Shown: positions 1 to 5,691 of the stretch, piece by piece
Layout of the letters: each line of letters begins with the position of its first letter
How positions within the stretch are numbered: the first letter of the stretch is position 1
From: Clostridiales bacterium
GTDB lineage: Bacteria > Bacillota > Clostridia > Oscillospirales > Butyricicoccaceae
NCBI GenBank assembly: GCA_019420045.1
Contig: JAHZHY010000061.1
Span: forward strand, 1-6,920
Reading direction: 5' to 3'
Length of the DNA: 6,920 nt
Made by a program: the position numbers and the translations under genes
The notes under the pieces: model-generated
Databases searched by the model: none
What the model was told of the DNA's origin: nothing
The model's input: only the letters and a program-made list of their open reading frames with translations

Positions 1-81
1 GCCGTTCCCCAGCCCCTCCGCCCCCGGCTGCGGGCAGAAATGCTGGGGGCCGCTTTGGCAGCTCTGGCTGCCGCACAATAA
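1..81 (+). CDS. ctsR: CtsR, class III stress gene repressor (3' end only)
   Basis: Frame 1 is open from the first base and ends at TAA (79-81), giving 26 residues with the core LRAEMLGAALAAL. This resembles the C-terminal helix of CtsR (LRARMLKAMLxAL in Bacillus), and ctsR directly precedes mcsA in the standard operon. In the family, CtsR is a dimeric winged-helix repressor of clp genes that McsA/McsB/ClpC inactivate and degrade under heat stress. The DNA-binding part lies outside the window, so neither operator recognition nor its arginine phosphorylation sites can be judged. The tail is alanine-rich. The assignment rests on a short match plus gene order and is fairly safe. Confidence 0.8.
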   Translation, partial: AVPQPLRPRLRAEMLGAALAALAAAQ

Positions 82-86
82 CGAAA

Positions 87-93
87 AAGGAGG
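87..93 (+). promoter_or_regulatory. Ribosome binding site that fixes the mcsA start
   Basis: AAGGAGG lies 2 bases before the ATG at 96 and 8 bases before the in-frame ATG at 102. Only the second spacing suits initiation. McsA proteins also begin with M-[IL]-C-Q-x-C, which is what follows the ATG at 102. Confidence 0.7.
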
Positions 94-101
94 CTATGGG
101 T

Positions 102-584
102 ATGCTGTGCCAAAAATGTGGCAAGAATCAAGGGGAAGGATACTTTCGCTGCTTTTCTGAAAACGGGTGGGTGAGCTTGTGGCTGTGCCCGGCCTGCGCC
201 AGGGAAGAGGAAGCCATCCCCTGCAAAGGCAAACAAGCCCCTTCTCTGGAAGACCTGCTCCCTCCGGCGCCGGAAATGACCTCTTTTTCCGGCCGGGTCT
301 GCCGCTGCGGCATTCGGGAAGAGGAAATCCGCCGCACCGGAAAGCCGGGCTGTGCCCATTGTTATGAAACCTTCCGGGATATTTTTGCCCCCTTGATCTC
401 CAAGATACAGGGAGACACACATCACCAGGGGCAAGTTCCCCACAGCCAGGAAGGACGGCAGAACATCCTGCGACTGCGCCAGCAGCTTCAACAGGCTGTG
501 GAGCAGGAAGAATACGAAAAGGCCGCCCTTTTGCGGGACACATTGCATCAGATGGAAAACACCCCCAAAGAGGGAAACATATGA
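102..584 (+). CDS. mcsA: McsA, zinc-binding activator of protein-arginine kinase
   Basis: This is a 160-residue cytoplasmic protein; in characterised systems McsA binds and activates McsB and helps inactivate CtsR. Zinc pairs are C3-x2-C6 and C29-x2-C32, then a second cluster around C67, C69, C84 and C87 (CRCG...GKPGCAHCYETF). Residues 119-152 form a UVR motif (coiled coil, LRxxLQQAVEQEEYEKAALLRD), as in UvrB and ClpC. The protein is shorter than the ~185-residue Bacillus one, mainly in the linkers. The oddity is that the third cysteine pair is CxC where the family has CxxC, while the spacing from CG to the GCxxCY pair is unchanged, so one residue appears deleted. A start at 96 would add two residues (MG) but has a poor ribosome site distance. 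The stop overlaps the mcsB start (ATGA), implying translational coupling. Confidence 0.92.
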   Translation: MLCQKCGKNQGEGYFRCFSENGWVSLWLCPACAREEEAIPCKGKQAPSLEDLLPPAPEMTSFSGRVCRCGIREEEIRRTGKPGCAHCYETFRDIFAPLISKIQGDTHHQGQVPHSQEGRQNILRLRQQLQQAVEQEEYEKAALLRDTLHQMENTPKEGNI

Positions 585-1591
585 CCCAGCGCACATGGCT
601 CAATGACCCCTATCTGGCTTTGGGTGCCCAGGTGCGCCTGAGGCGCAATGTGGATGGCCTGCCCTTCGGTCCGCGTTTGCAGGAAGCACAGGCCCTGGGA
701 CTGCTGCATCGGGCCGAGGATGCATCCCAGCGGGCATCGGGCGCAGAGATGGTTTTAGTGCCTTTACAGGATCTTTCCCCCGATTGCCGCCAGGCTCTGG
801 TGGCTCAAGGGCTGATTTCCCGGGATATGGAAGAGAAAAACCCCTGCGGCCTGATCTGGGGCCGGGACAAAGGGCTGGCTCTTCTGGTCAACGGAGAAGA
901 ACACCTGACCATCCAGGCCCAGGGAGAAGCCCCGGATCTAAATCCGCTGCTGAAAAAAGCAATGGATCTGGAAACTCTGCTGGAAGAAAGCCTGGACTTT
1001 TCTTATGACGAAGAGTGGGGCTATCTCACCCAGGACCCCCAGCACATCGGCACCGGATTGCAGGCTTCTGTGGTGCTTCATCTGCCCCTGCTCACCCGCA
1101 CCGGCCAGATCAAAAATGTGGCGGCTGCGGTCCGGCGGGTGGGAATCAAAATAGAAAACACCCCAGGCCGGAGGGAGAGCTATCGTCTTGTAAACCAAAC
1201 CACATTGGGTATGGACGAAAAAAGCATCATTCACAAGGTCAATGAAGCCGCTCAGGGGATCTTATCCCGGGAAATGGCCTGGCGGCAGGCTTTCCGCCGT
1301 CAGCATCCCGGCGTGATGGAAGACCGGGTATGGCGGGCCATGGGCATTGCCCGCTGCGCTCGGCGGATGGACTGGGAAGAAGGACAGCTGGCCGTCTCCC
1401 AGCTGCGGTTGGGAGCATCCCAAGACATCCTGCCCGGCTTTTCTCCCGGAGAGCTGATGCGGCTGGAGGAAGAGATCCATCCGGCTCTTTTGACACTGGG
1501 AGCCGGCCGGGCCCTTTCCCCACAGGAGGAAGAGGAGGCCAGAGCCCGCGGCTTCCGCCGCATCCTTTCCCAAAAGCCCTTGGAGGACTGA
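581..1591 (+). CDS. mcsB: McsB-family protein, predicted catalytically dead arginine kinase
   Basis: The protein has 336 residues (Bacillus ~363). It is recognisable as McsB by position and by blocks such as RLRRNxxGLPF (19-29), GLIS (77-80), WGYLTxDPxxIGTGLxASVxLHLP (146-169), VNQTTLG (204-210), EDRVWRAMGIARCARRM (247-263) and SQLRLG (273-278). Canonical McsB phosphorylates arginine in proteins through a phosphagen-kinase-type domain. Compared with the remembered Bacillus sequence, the key sites differ: SSRIR is GAQVR (15-19), the His before LIS is Gly77, NEEDHxR is NGEEHLT (104-110), the catalytic Cys167 is Asp152, GTGLRAS is GTGLQAS (Gln161), the RGxYGEGS loop is replaced by a shorter stretch near 191-197, and the C-terminal RDxxRA pArg site reads EEEARA (316-321). 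The frame is intact and coupled to mcsA (ATGA; GAGGG 6 bases upstream), so this is not simple gene decay. Family membership is sure; loss of activity is an inference. Confidence 0.9.
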   Translation: MTQRTWLNDPYLALGAQVRLRRNVDGLPFGPRLQEAQALGLLHRAEDASQRASGAEMVLVPLQDLSPDCRQALVAQGLISRDMEEKNPCGLIWGRDKGLALLVNGEEHLTIQAQGEAPDLNPLLKKAMDLETLLEESLDFSYDEEWGYLTQDPQHIGTGLQASVVLHLPLLTRTGQIKNVAAAVRRVGIKIENTPGRRESYRLVNQTTLGMDEKSIIHKVNEAAQGILSREMAWRQAFRRQHPGVMEDRVWRAMGIARCARRMDWEEGQLAVSQLRLGASQDILPGFSPGELMRLEEEIHPALLTLGAGRALSPQEEEEARARGFRRILSQKPLED

Positions 1592-1613
1592 ACAAAGGAG
1601 GTCACCATTTCAC

Positions 1614-4079
1614 ATGGCAAACAACAGATGGACGGAAAAAGCCCAAAACGCCCTGCGCCTTTCCTATGAGGCGGCCAGCGCTCTGGGCCACAACTATGTG
1701 GGCTCAGAGCACATTCTCCTGGGCCTTTTGGGAGAAAAGCGGGGCGTGGCTTCCAAAATACTCCTTTCCTATGGCGTGACAGGGGATGCCCTCACCGCTG
1801 CCATCGTCCAGGCCATTGGCAAGGGGACACCCGGCGTCCAGCCCATGGGCATGACGCCCCACGCCAAGGAGATCATGGAACTGGCCGCCACAGAAGCAGC
1901 CAGACAAGGGGCGGGGTACATCGGCACCGAGCACCTGCTCATGGCTATCCTCCGGGAAAAGGACAGCGCTGCCATGGGCCTGTTCCGGGCTTTGGGCACT
2001 GATACCCGGGCCATCTACCGGACACTGGAAGAGGGAGGGAGAGAGGAATCCCCCCTTGTAAATCCTGGGGAGGGGCGAAAAAACGGAGAGAAAAACACAC
2101 TCAAGGCCCTGGGCCAATTCGGCATAGATCTGACCGCCCGTGCCCGGGAGGGAAAACTGGACCCGGTAATCGGCCGGGAAGAGGAGATCCAGCGGGTGAT
2201 GCAGATCCTCTCCCGGCGACAGAAAAACAACCCCTGTCTCATGGGAGAGCCGGGGGTGGGCAAAACTGCCATTGCCGAAGGCCTGGCCCAAAAGATCGTG
2301 CAGGGGGATGTGCCCGAGACCCTCAGCGGCAAGCGGCTGATTACCCTGGACCTCAGCGCTATGGTGGCCGGAGCCAAATACCGGGGTGAATTTGAAGAAC
2401 GGCTGAAAAACGCCCTCCAGGAAGTAAAGAAAGCCGGGAATATCATTCTCTTTATTGATGAGCTGCACATGATTGTGGGGGCCGGAGCCGCCGAAGGGGC
2501 GGTGGACGCCGCCAATATCTTAAAACCCGCACTGTCCCGGGGCGAACTCCAGGTGATCGGCGCCACCACCACCCAGGAATACCGGAAGCACATCGAAAAA
2601 GATGCCGCTTTGGAGCGCCGCTTCCAGCCTGTGACGGTGGAAGAGCCCTCCCAGGAGGACACCCAAAAGATCCTGCTGGGTCTGCGGGACAAATACGAAG
2701 CCCATCACAAAATCAAGATCACCGACGAGGCCATCCGGGGGGCGGTGGAGATCAGCGCCCGGTATATCCCCGACCGGTATCTGCCGGACAAAGCCCTGGA
2801 TCTATTGGACGAAGCAGCTTCCCGGGCCAGACTGAAAAACATGACCCCGCCGCCCTCCCTCAAGGCTCTGGAAGATACCATCGCCCAAACCGAAAAGGAG
2901 AAGGAGGAAGCGGTGCGCACCCAGGACTTTGAGCGGGCCGCCGCTTTGCGGGATGAGGAAAAACAGCAAAAAGCTCATCTGGAAGAGCAGAAAGAACAAT
3001 GGGCTCTTTCCCGGGGCCGGATCTCCGGGGCCATCGGTCTGGAGGACATCGCCCAGGTGGCCGCCTTGCTCACCGGCATCCCGGTGGCTCAGATGACCGA
3101 GGACGAAGCCGTGCGCCTGGCCCATCTGGAAGAGGAGCTCCACCGCCGGGTGGTAGGGCAGGAGGAGGCCGTGCGGGCCGTGGCCAAAGCCATTCGCCGG
3201 GGACGGGTGGGACTGAAAGACCCCAACCGTCCCGTGGGCAGTTTTCTCTTCCTGGGCCCCACCGGCGTGGGAAAAACCGAACTGGCCAAGGCGTTGGCCC
3301 AAGGGGTGTTCGGGGAGGAAAAATCCCTGATCCGCCTGGACATGAGCGAATACATGGAGCGCCACAGCGTCTCCAAGCTGGTGGGCTCGCCGCCGGGATA
3401 TGTGGGCTATGAAGAGGCGGGGCAGCTCACCGAAAAAGTGCGGCGCAAACCTTACTGTGTGCTGCTGTTTGACGAGATCGAAAAGGCCCATCCCGATGTG
3501 TTCAACCTGCTTTTGCAGGTGCTGGACGACGGCATCCTCACCGATTCCCAGGGCCGCCGGGTGGACTTTAAAAACACCATTATCATCATGACCTCCAATG
3601 TGGGGGCCAGCCAGCTGCAAAACAAGCGCCCCCTGGGCTTTGGAGGCGCACAAGGGGAAGAGGAAGACCGGCAGATGAAAAAAGAGCTGCTGGCCCAGCT
3701 GAAAAAGGCCTTCCGGCCGGAATTCCTCAACCGCATTGACGACACCATCGTCTTTACCCGGTTGCAAAAAGAGGAGATCCGCCAGATTGCCGCCCGCCTG
3801 ATGGATCAGGTGGTGGAGCGGCTCCGGCAAGCCGGTCTGGAGGCTTCCTATGACGATGCTCTGCTGGACCATCTGGCCGAAAGTGGCTTTGACCCGGATT
3901 ATGGCGCACGGCCGCTGCGGCGGGCCATACAGTCCCAGATCGAGGACCTGGCCGCTATGGAACTGCTGGAAGGCCATGTGAAAAAAGGGGAGCATGTGCT
4001 CTTTACCCTGCGCGACGGTGAAGTACTGCTGGAAAAGGCAGAGGACCGGGAGCTTGCTTTTGCCCCGGCCCTTTCCTAA
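1614..4079 (+). CDS. clpC: ClpC, AAA+ unfoldase of the ClpCP protease
   Basis: This is an 821-residue hexameric ATP-dependent unfoldase that feeds proteins to ClpP in the cytoplasm. In order: double Clp-N domain (about 1-140) with GSEH (Glu32) and GTEH (Glu106), the two glutamates known in Bacillus to contact phosphoarginine; AAA1 with Walker A GEPGVGKT (211-218), pore loop KYRG (255-258), Walker B ILFIDE (278-283) and ERR (334-336); middle domain with a UVR-type coiled coil (about 416-460) where McsB or MecA adaptors dock; AAA2 with Walker A GPTGVGKT (548-555), pore loop GYVG (595-598), VLLFDE (616-621) and GARPLRRA near the end. LGF at 674-676 fits the ClpP-binding loop. The start has AAGGAGGT at 1595-1602, 11 bases upstream and 22 bases after the mcsB stop. 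Nothing essential is missing; the length is typical. The symbol is safe given the gene order. Confidence 0.97.
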   Translation: MANNRWTEKAQNALRLSYEAASALGHNYVGSEHILLGLLGEKRGVASKILLSYGVTGDALTAAIVQAIGKGTPGVQPMGMTPHAKEIMELAATEAARQGAGYIGTEHLLMAILREKDSAAMGLFRALGTDTRAIYRTLEEGGREESPLVNPGEGRKNGEKNTLKALGQFGIDLTARAREGKLDPVIGREEEIQRVMQILSRRQKNNPCLMGEPGVGKTAIAEGLAQKIVQGDVPETLSGKRLITLDLSAMVAGAKYRGEFEERLKNALQEVKKAGNIILFIDELHMIVGAGAAEGAVDAANILKPALSRGELQVIGATTTQEYRKHIEKDAALERRFQPVTVEEPSQEDTQKILLGLRDKYEAHHKIKITDEAIRGAVEISARYIPDRYLPDKALDLLDEAASRARLKNMTPPPSLKALEDTIAQTEKEKEEAVRTQDFERAAALRDEEKQQKAHLEEQKEQWALSRGRISGAIGLEDIAQVAALLTGIPVAQMTEDEAVRLAHLEEELHRRVVGQEEAVRAVAKAIRRGRVGLKDPNRPVGSFLFLGPTGVGKTELAKALAQGVFGEEKSLIRLDMSEYMERHSVSKLVGSPPGYVGYEEAGQLTEKVRRKPYCVLLFDEIEKAHPDVFNLLLQVLDDGILTDSQGRRVDFKNTIIIMTSNVGASQLQNKRPLGFGGAQGEEEDRQMKKELLAQLKKAFRPEFLNRIDDTIVFTRLQKEEIRQIAARLMDQVVERLRQAGLEASYDDALLDHLAESGFDPDYGARPLRRAIQSQIEDLAAMELLEGHVKKGEHVLFTLRDGEVLLEKAEDRELAFAPALS

Positions 4080-4114
4080 AAGCAAAAGCCCCGGCGGAAT
4101 TTCCCGCCGGGGCT
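4078..4114 (-). terminator. Rho-independent terminator of spoVT (reads minus)
   Basis: An 11-bp perfect stem (4087-4097 with 4104-4114, AGCCCCGGCGG) closes a 6-base loop. On the minus strand it is followed by TTTGCTTTT, so it should stop transcripts coming from spoVT. On the plus strand no T-run follows directly, so it may only help end clpC messages. Confidence 0.75.
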
Positions 4115-4116
4115 AA

Positions 4117-4134
4117 GCGTATCGAAAAAGTGGC
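4117..4134 (+). repeat. Dispersed repeat, copy 1
   Basis: GCGTATCGAAAAAGTGGC is identical to 5414-5431. Both copies follow a GC-rich hairpin by a few bases and form the 5' arm of a second hairpin whose 3' arm ends CCACTTTTTC. Confidence 0.8.
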
Positions 4135-4156
4135 TTTGCCACTTTTTCAGCTTTTT
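4124..4156 (+). terminator. Hairpin terminator after clpC, possibly bidirectional
   Basis: GAAAAAGTGGC (4124-4134) pairs perfectly with GCCACTTTTTC (4138-4148) around a TTT loop, and a further CTTTTTC follows. The T-run lies inside the 3' arm, with A-runs on the other arm, so it can act in both directions. Its left arm is part of an 18-base sequence repeated after marR. Confidence 0.6.
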
Positions 4157-4175
4157 CTAAAGAGTTCTATTTATT

Positions 4176-4709
4176 TCAGTGTTCCATATGCCGGCCCAAA
4201 AAGGCGGCCATGGCCTGACAGAGCTTGCTTTCGCTGTCGGAAGCGGTCTTGCTCTCTCCCAGGCAGGCCACAGCTCCCAGCAGATCCCCACCCGTCAGAA
4301 TAGGGGCGGCGGAAGTGACAAACAAGGGCGTCTCCCCCCGACACAGGGGAAGGAGTTTTCCTGCGCCGGCCCGATACACCTGCCGCTCCTCCATCACCTG
4401 ACACAGCTCCGGGGAGAGCCTACCTTCCTGCACCTCTTTGCGGCAAGGGCCTGCCGCGGCCACCACCGAATCCCGATCGGTGACTACAGCGGTACATCCC
4501 AGAGCGCGGAAAATAGCATCGCATATCTGCTGGGCAAATTCTCCCTGATCATCCATCATGGAATATTTTTTAAAAATCACGCTGCCGTCCTTTTCGGTAA
4601 AGATCTCCAGCGGGTCTCCCTCCCGGATGCGCAAAGTGCGCCGGATCTCCTTGGGAATCACCACCCGCCCCAGATCGTCAATACGCCGGACGATACCGGT
4701 AGCTTTCAT
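4176..4709 (-). CDS. spoVT: SpoVT, AbrB-type stage V sporulation regulator
   Basis: The 177-residue protein is nearly full family length (Bacillus 178). The N-terminus MKATGIVRRIDDLGRVVIPK continuing through EIRRTLRIREGDPLEIF is almost identical to Bacillus SpoVT and is the swapped-hairpin AbrB DNA-binding domain (residues 1-50). Residues about 57-175 form the GAF-like sensor domain (FAQQICDAIF..., SAAPILTGGDLLGAV at 133-147, ending FLGRHME). In Bacillus, SpoVT acts in the developing forespore, tuning sigma-G genes and spore coat and germination properties. The domain is diverged but of normal length; its ligand is unknown. AAAAGGAGA (minus strand, 4719-4727) sits 9 bases before the start. 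The gene converges on clpC and diverges from marR, so it is a single-gene unit. The main alternative, AbrB itself, is much shorter and lacks the GAF part. Confidence 0.95.
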   Translation of the reverse strand: MKATGIVRRIDDLGRVVIPKEIRRTLRIREGDPLEIFTEKDGSVIFKKYSMMDDQGEFAQQICDAIFRALGCTAVVTDRDSVVAAAGPCRKEVQEGRLSPELCQVMEERQVYRAGAGKLLPLCRGETPLFVTSAAPILTGGDLLGAVACLGESKTASDSESKLCQAMAAFLGRHMEH

Positions 4710-4744
4710 ATGCCAATTTCTCCTTTTATTTCAGATACTGGGAA

Positions 4745-4773
4745 TAGTGTATGGAATCCCTAGGCAGTTATAC
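4745..4773 (-). promoter_or_regulatory. Candidate sigma-G-type promoter of spoVT
   Basis: On the minus strand GTATA (4769-4773) fits the sigma-G -35 pattern GnATR. After 17 bases, TACACTA (4745-4751) matches 5 of 7 positions of the CATnnTA-like -10. Bacillus spoVT is sigma-G dependent. The match is degenerate, so this is tentative. Confidence 0.35.
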
Positions 4774-4783
4774 AGGCAAAGAC

Positions 4784-4856
4784 GGGAAGAAATCCCTCTT
4801 GGCTTTTTCTCTGCACCCAAGGCTCTGATGCCTTTTCAGACAAAAGTTTTCTTCCC
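4784..4856. repeat. Inverted repeat in the spoVT/marR divergent region
   Basis: GGGAAGAAA (4784-4792) is perfectly complementary to TTTCTTCCC (4848-4856), with 55 bases between. Inside are smaller dyads: CTTGG/CCAAG (4798-4802, 4817-4821) and AAGGC/GCCTT (4819-4823, 4830-4834). The right arm ends 4 bases before the marR -35 box. It could be a regulator site or a structured leader remnant; I see no gene here. Confidence 0.4.
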
Positions 4857-4859
4857 CTC

Positions 4860-4888
4860 TTGACGGGACAAGATGCTTTGACTATACT
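4860..4888 (+). promoter_or_regulatory. Sigma-A promoter of marR
   Basis: TTGACG (4860-4865), a 17-base spacer and TATACT (4883-4888) match the housekeeping consensus with one mismatch in each box. The expected transcription start is near 4894-4896, inside the dyad that follows. Confidence 0.85.
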
Positions 4889-4910
4889 ATTAGTTAGTGT
4901 CCTAATTAGT
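4889..4910. promoter_or_regulatory. Probable MarR operator (autoregulation)
   Basis: A 22-base imperfect dyad is centred on TTAGTGTCCTAA (4894-4905); 7 of 9 positions pair on each side of a 4-base centre. It also contains ATTAGTT twice (4889-4895, 4905-4911). It directly abuts the -10 box and covers the expected transcription start, where a bound MarR dimer would block transcription. A TAGTTAG half-site recurs at 5626-5632 before the ABC gene. Confidence 0.6.
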
Positions 4911-4930
4911 TTCAGAAAGAAGGATGACGA

Positions 4931-5371
4931 TTGAAGCTGGAACGCATGATTGGCGCCCGGATCAAGTCCCTCTCCAATTTGCTCAAACGACAAGTGGATC
5001 AATCCATGTCCGAAATTGGCATCGAGCCCCTCACCGGTATGCAGGGACGCATTGTGGGCTATTTGGGTCATCACCAGGATCAGGATGTTTTTCAGCGGGA
5101 TATCGAAGAGGAGTTTCAGATCCGCCGCTCCACGGCCACAGGCATTTTGCAGCTTTTGGAGAAAAAGGGGCTTTTGGAACGCCGCCCAGTAGCCCGGGAT
5201 GGAAGGCTGAAAAAACTGGTGCTCACTCCCAAGGCTCTGGCCATCCATGAGCGCATTGAAGAACGGATCATCCAAAGCGAAAACGATCTGTACAGTTGCC
5301 TCACACCGACAGAGCTGGAGGAGTTTTTCGTCATCACCGACAAGCTTCGCCACCACCTGGAAAAGAAATAA
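4931..5371 (+). CDS. MarR-family transcriptional regulator
   Basis: This is a 146-residue winged-helix protein of typical MarR size. Residues about 37-100 form the wHTH: MQGRIVGYLGHH, then the recognition helix RRSTATGILQLLEKKG (65-80), then the wing RRPVARDGRLKKLVLT (84-99) with the characteristic Asp-x-Arg. The flanking N- and C-terminal helices (1-35, 105-146) would form the dimer. Such proteins are usually dimeric repressors released by small hydrophobic ligands or oxidation. There is one cysteine (C123), away from the DNA-binding helix. The start is TTG at 4931: GAAGG (4919-4923) lies 7 bases upstream, while the ATG at 4946 has no good ribosome site and the ATG at 4924 is in another frame. 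The leader of about 35 bases starts in the candidate operator. The ABC exporter gene downstream on the same strand suggests control of efflux; the ligand is unknown. Confidence 0.93.
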   Translation: MKLERMIGARIKSLSNLLKRQVDQSMSEIGIEPLTGMQGRIVGYLGHHQDQDVFQRDIEEEFQIRRSTATGILQLLEKKGLLERRPVARDGRLKKLVLTPKALAIHERIEERIIQSENDLYSCLTPTELEEFFVITDKLRHHLEKK

Positions 5372-5392
5372 ACCGATCGAATCAATCAACCT

Positions 5393-5413
5393 ACGCCGCC
5401 TTGGGCGGCGTTT
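5393..5413 (+). terminator. GC-rich hairpin after marR
   Basis: ACGCCGCC (5393-5400) pairs perfectly with GGCGGCGT (5404-5411) around TTG, followed only by TT. It lies 21 bases after the marR stop. The short T-run makes it a weak terminator alone, but the next hairpin follows within 8 bases. Confidence 0.55.
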
Positions 5414-5431
5414 GCGTATCGAAAAAGTGGC
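5414..5431 (+). repeat. Dispersed repeat, copy 2
   Basis: GCGTATCGAAAAAGTGGC is identical to 4117-4134. It lies in the same arrangement, a few bases after a GC-rich hairpin and forming the 5' arm of an A-rich/T-rich hairpin. Confidence 0.8.
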
Positions 5432-5453
5432 AAGTCCACTTTTTCGAGTTTTG
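5419..5453 (+). terminator. Second hairpin terminator after marR
   Basis: TCGAAAAAGTGG (5419-5430) pairs with CCACTTTTTCGA (5436-5447), a 12-bp perfect stem with a 5-base loop, followed by GTTTTGC. It is the probable main end of the marR transcript, reading in plus and possibly also minus. Confidence 0.6.
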
Positions 5454-5592
5454 CAAGGGTCTGCGTGCAGCCATTCGGCCACACTGGCCCCTTGATCGGT
5501 GCAAAAATCCACGCACAGGTCGCGGCTTTTTGCGGATTGATTCAGAGAAGGGCAAAAGGCTCTTTCTTTCCACGGAATTGTTTTACCGTCTA

Positions 5593-5613
5593 ACGCCGCC
5601 TCGGGCGGCGTTT
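5593..5613 (+). terminator. GC-rich hairpin before the ABC gene
   Basis: ACGCCGCC (5593-5600) pairs with GGCGGCGT (5604-5611) around TCG, followed by TT then C. It is the same stem as at 5393-5411, with one loop base changed. It lies upstream of the candidate ABC promoter, so it would insulate that gene from read-through. Confidence 0.5.
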
Positions 5614-5640
5614 CTCCCGCCTATATAGTTAGGATGCTTA

Positions 5641-5669
5641 CTGTCAGCTCCATAACAATTTGCTATATT
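5641..5669 (+). promoter_or_regulatory. Candidate promoter of the ABC exporter gene
   Basis: CTGTCA (5641-5646, 4 of 6 to TTGACA), a 17-base spacer and TATATT (5664-5669, 5 of 6 to TATAAT) precede the gene. A TAGTTAG half-site like that in the marR operator lies at 5626-5632, just upstream. The -35 is weak, so this is tentative. Confidence 0.4.
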
Positions 5670-5691
5670 TTTCAATTTTAAGGAGGTCCCT

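Larger units (their letters stand above)
5372..5691. other. 320-base non-coding stretch between marR and the ABC gene
   Basis: No convincing gene is seen; open frames here have no ribosome site or family signature. It holds the two hairpins after marR, a third hairpin at 5593-5611, a candidate promoter at 5641-5669, and a 9-base inverted repeat GAATCAATC (5379-5387) / GATTGATTC (5535-5543). Just outside or inside these arms are ACCGATC (5372-5378) and its complement GATCGGT (5494-5500). A small dyad GGCCA/TGGCC lies at 5477-5489. The segment 5448-5590 is unexplained and might be structured RNA or a small repeat element. Confidence 0.5.

Noticed and set aside
96..101. ATG at 96 as the mcsA start
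   Set aside because: It lies only 2 bases after AGGAGG, and McsA proteins start at the methionine equivalent to 102.
581..1591. mcsB as a decaying pseudogene
   Set aside because: The frame is uninterrupted over 336 codons, keeps structural motifs and translational coupling, and has codon use like its neighbours. Loss of function at specific sites fits a pseudokinase better than decay.
1704..2692. Two long minus-strand frames (254 and 225 codons) inside clpC
   Set aside because: Both are antisense to conserved ClpC N-terminal and AAA1 motifs, have low-complexity composition and no start signals.
2802..4085. 427-codon open frame on the minus strand across clpC
   Set aside because: It is fully antisense to the well-matched ClpC AAA2 domain, has no ribosome site or family signature, and arises from GC-biased codon positions.
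4179..4763. 194-codon plus-strand frame opposite spoVT
   Set aside because: SpoVT on the minus strand is nearly identical to the known family at its N-terminus; the plus frame has no ribosome site.
4760..5512. 250-codon minus-strand frame over marR
   Set aside because: It runs through the marR promoter, operator, gene and both terminator hairpins; its protein resembles nothing I recognise.
5372..5691. CRISPR array or tRNA in the marR-ABC intergenic region
   Set aside because: Repeats occur only twice and are hairpin stems without regular spacers; no cloverleaf is visible.
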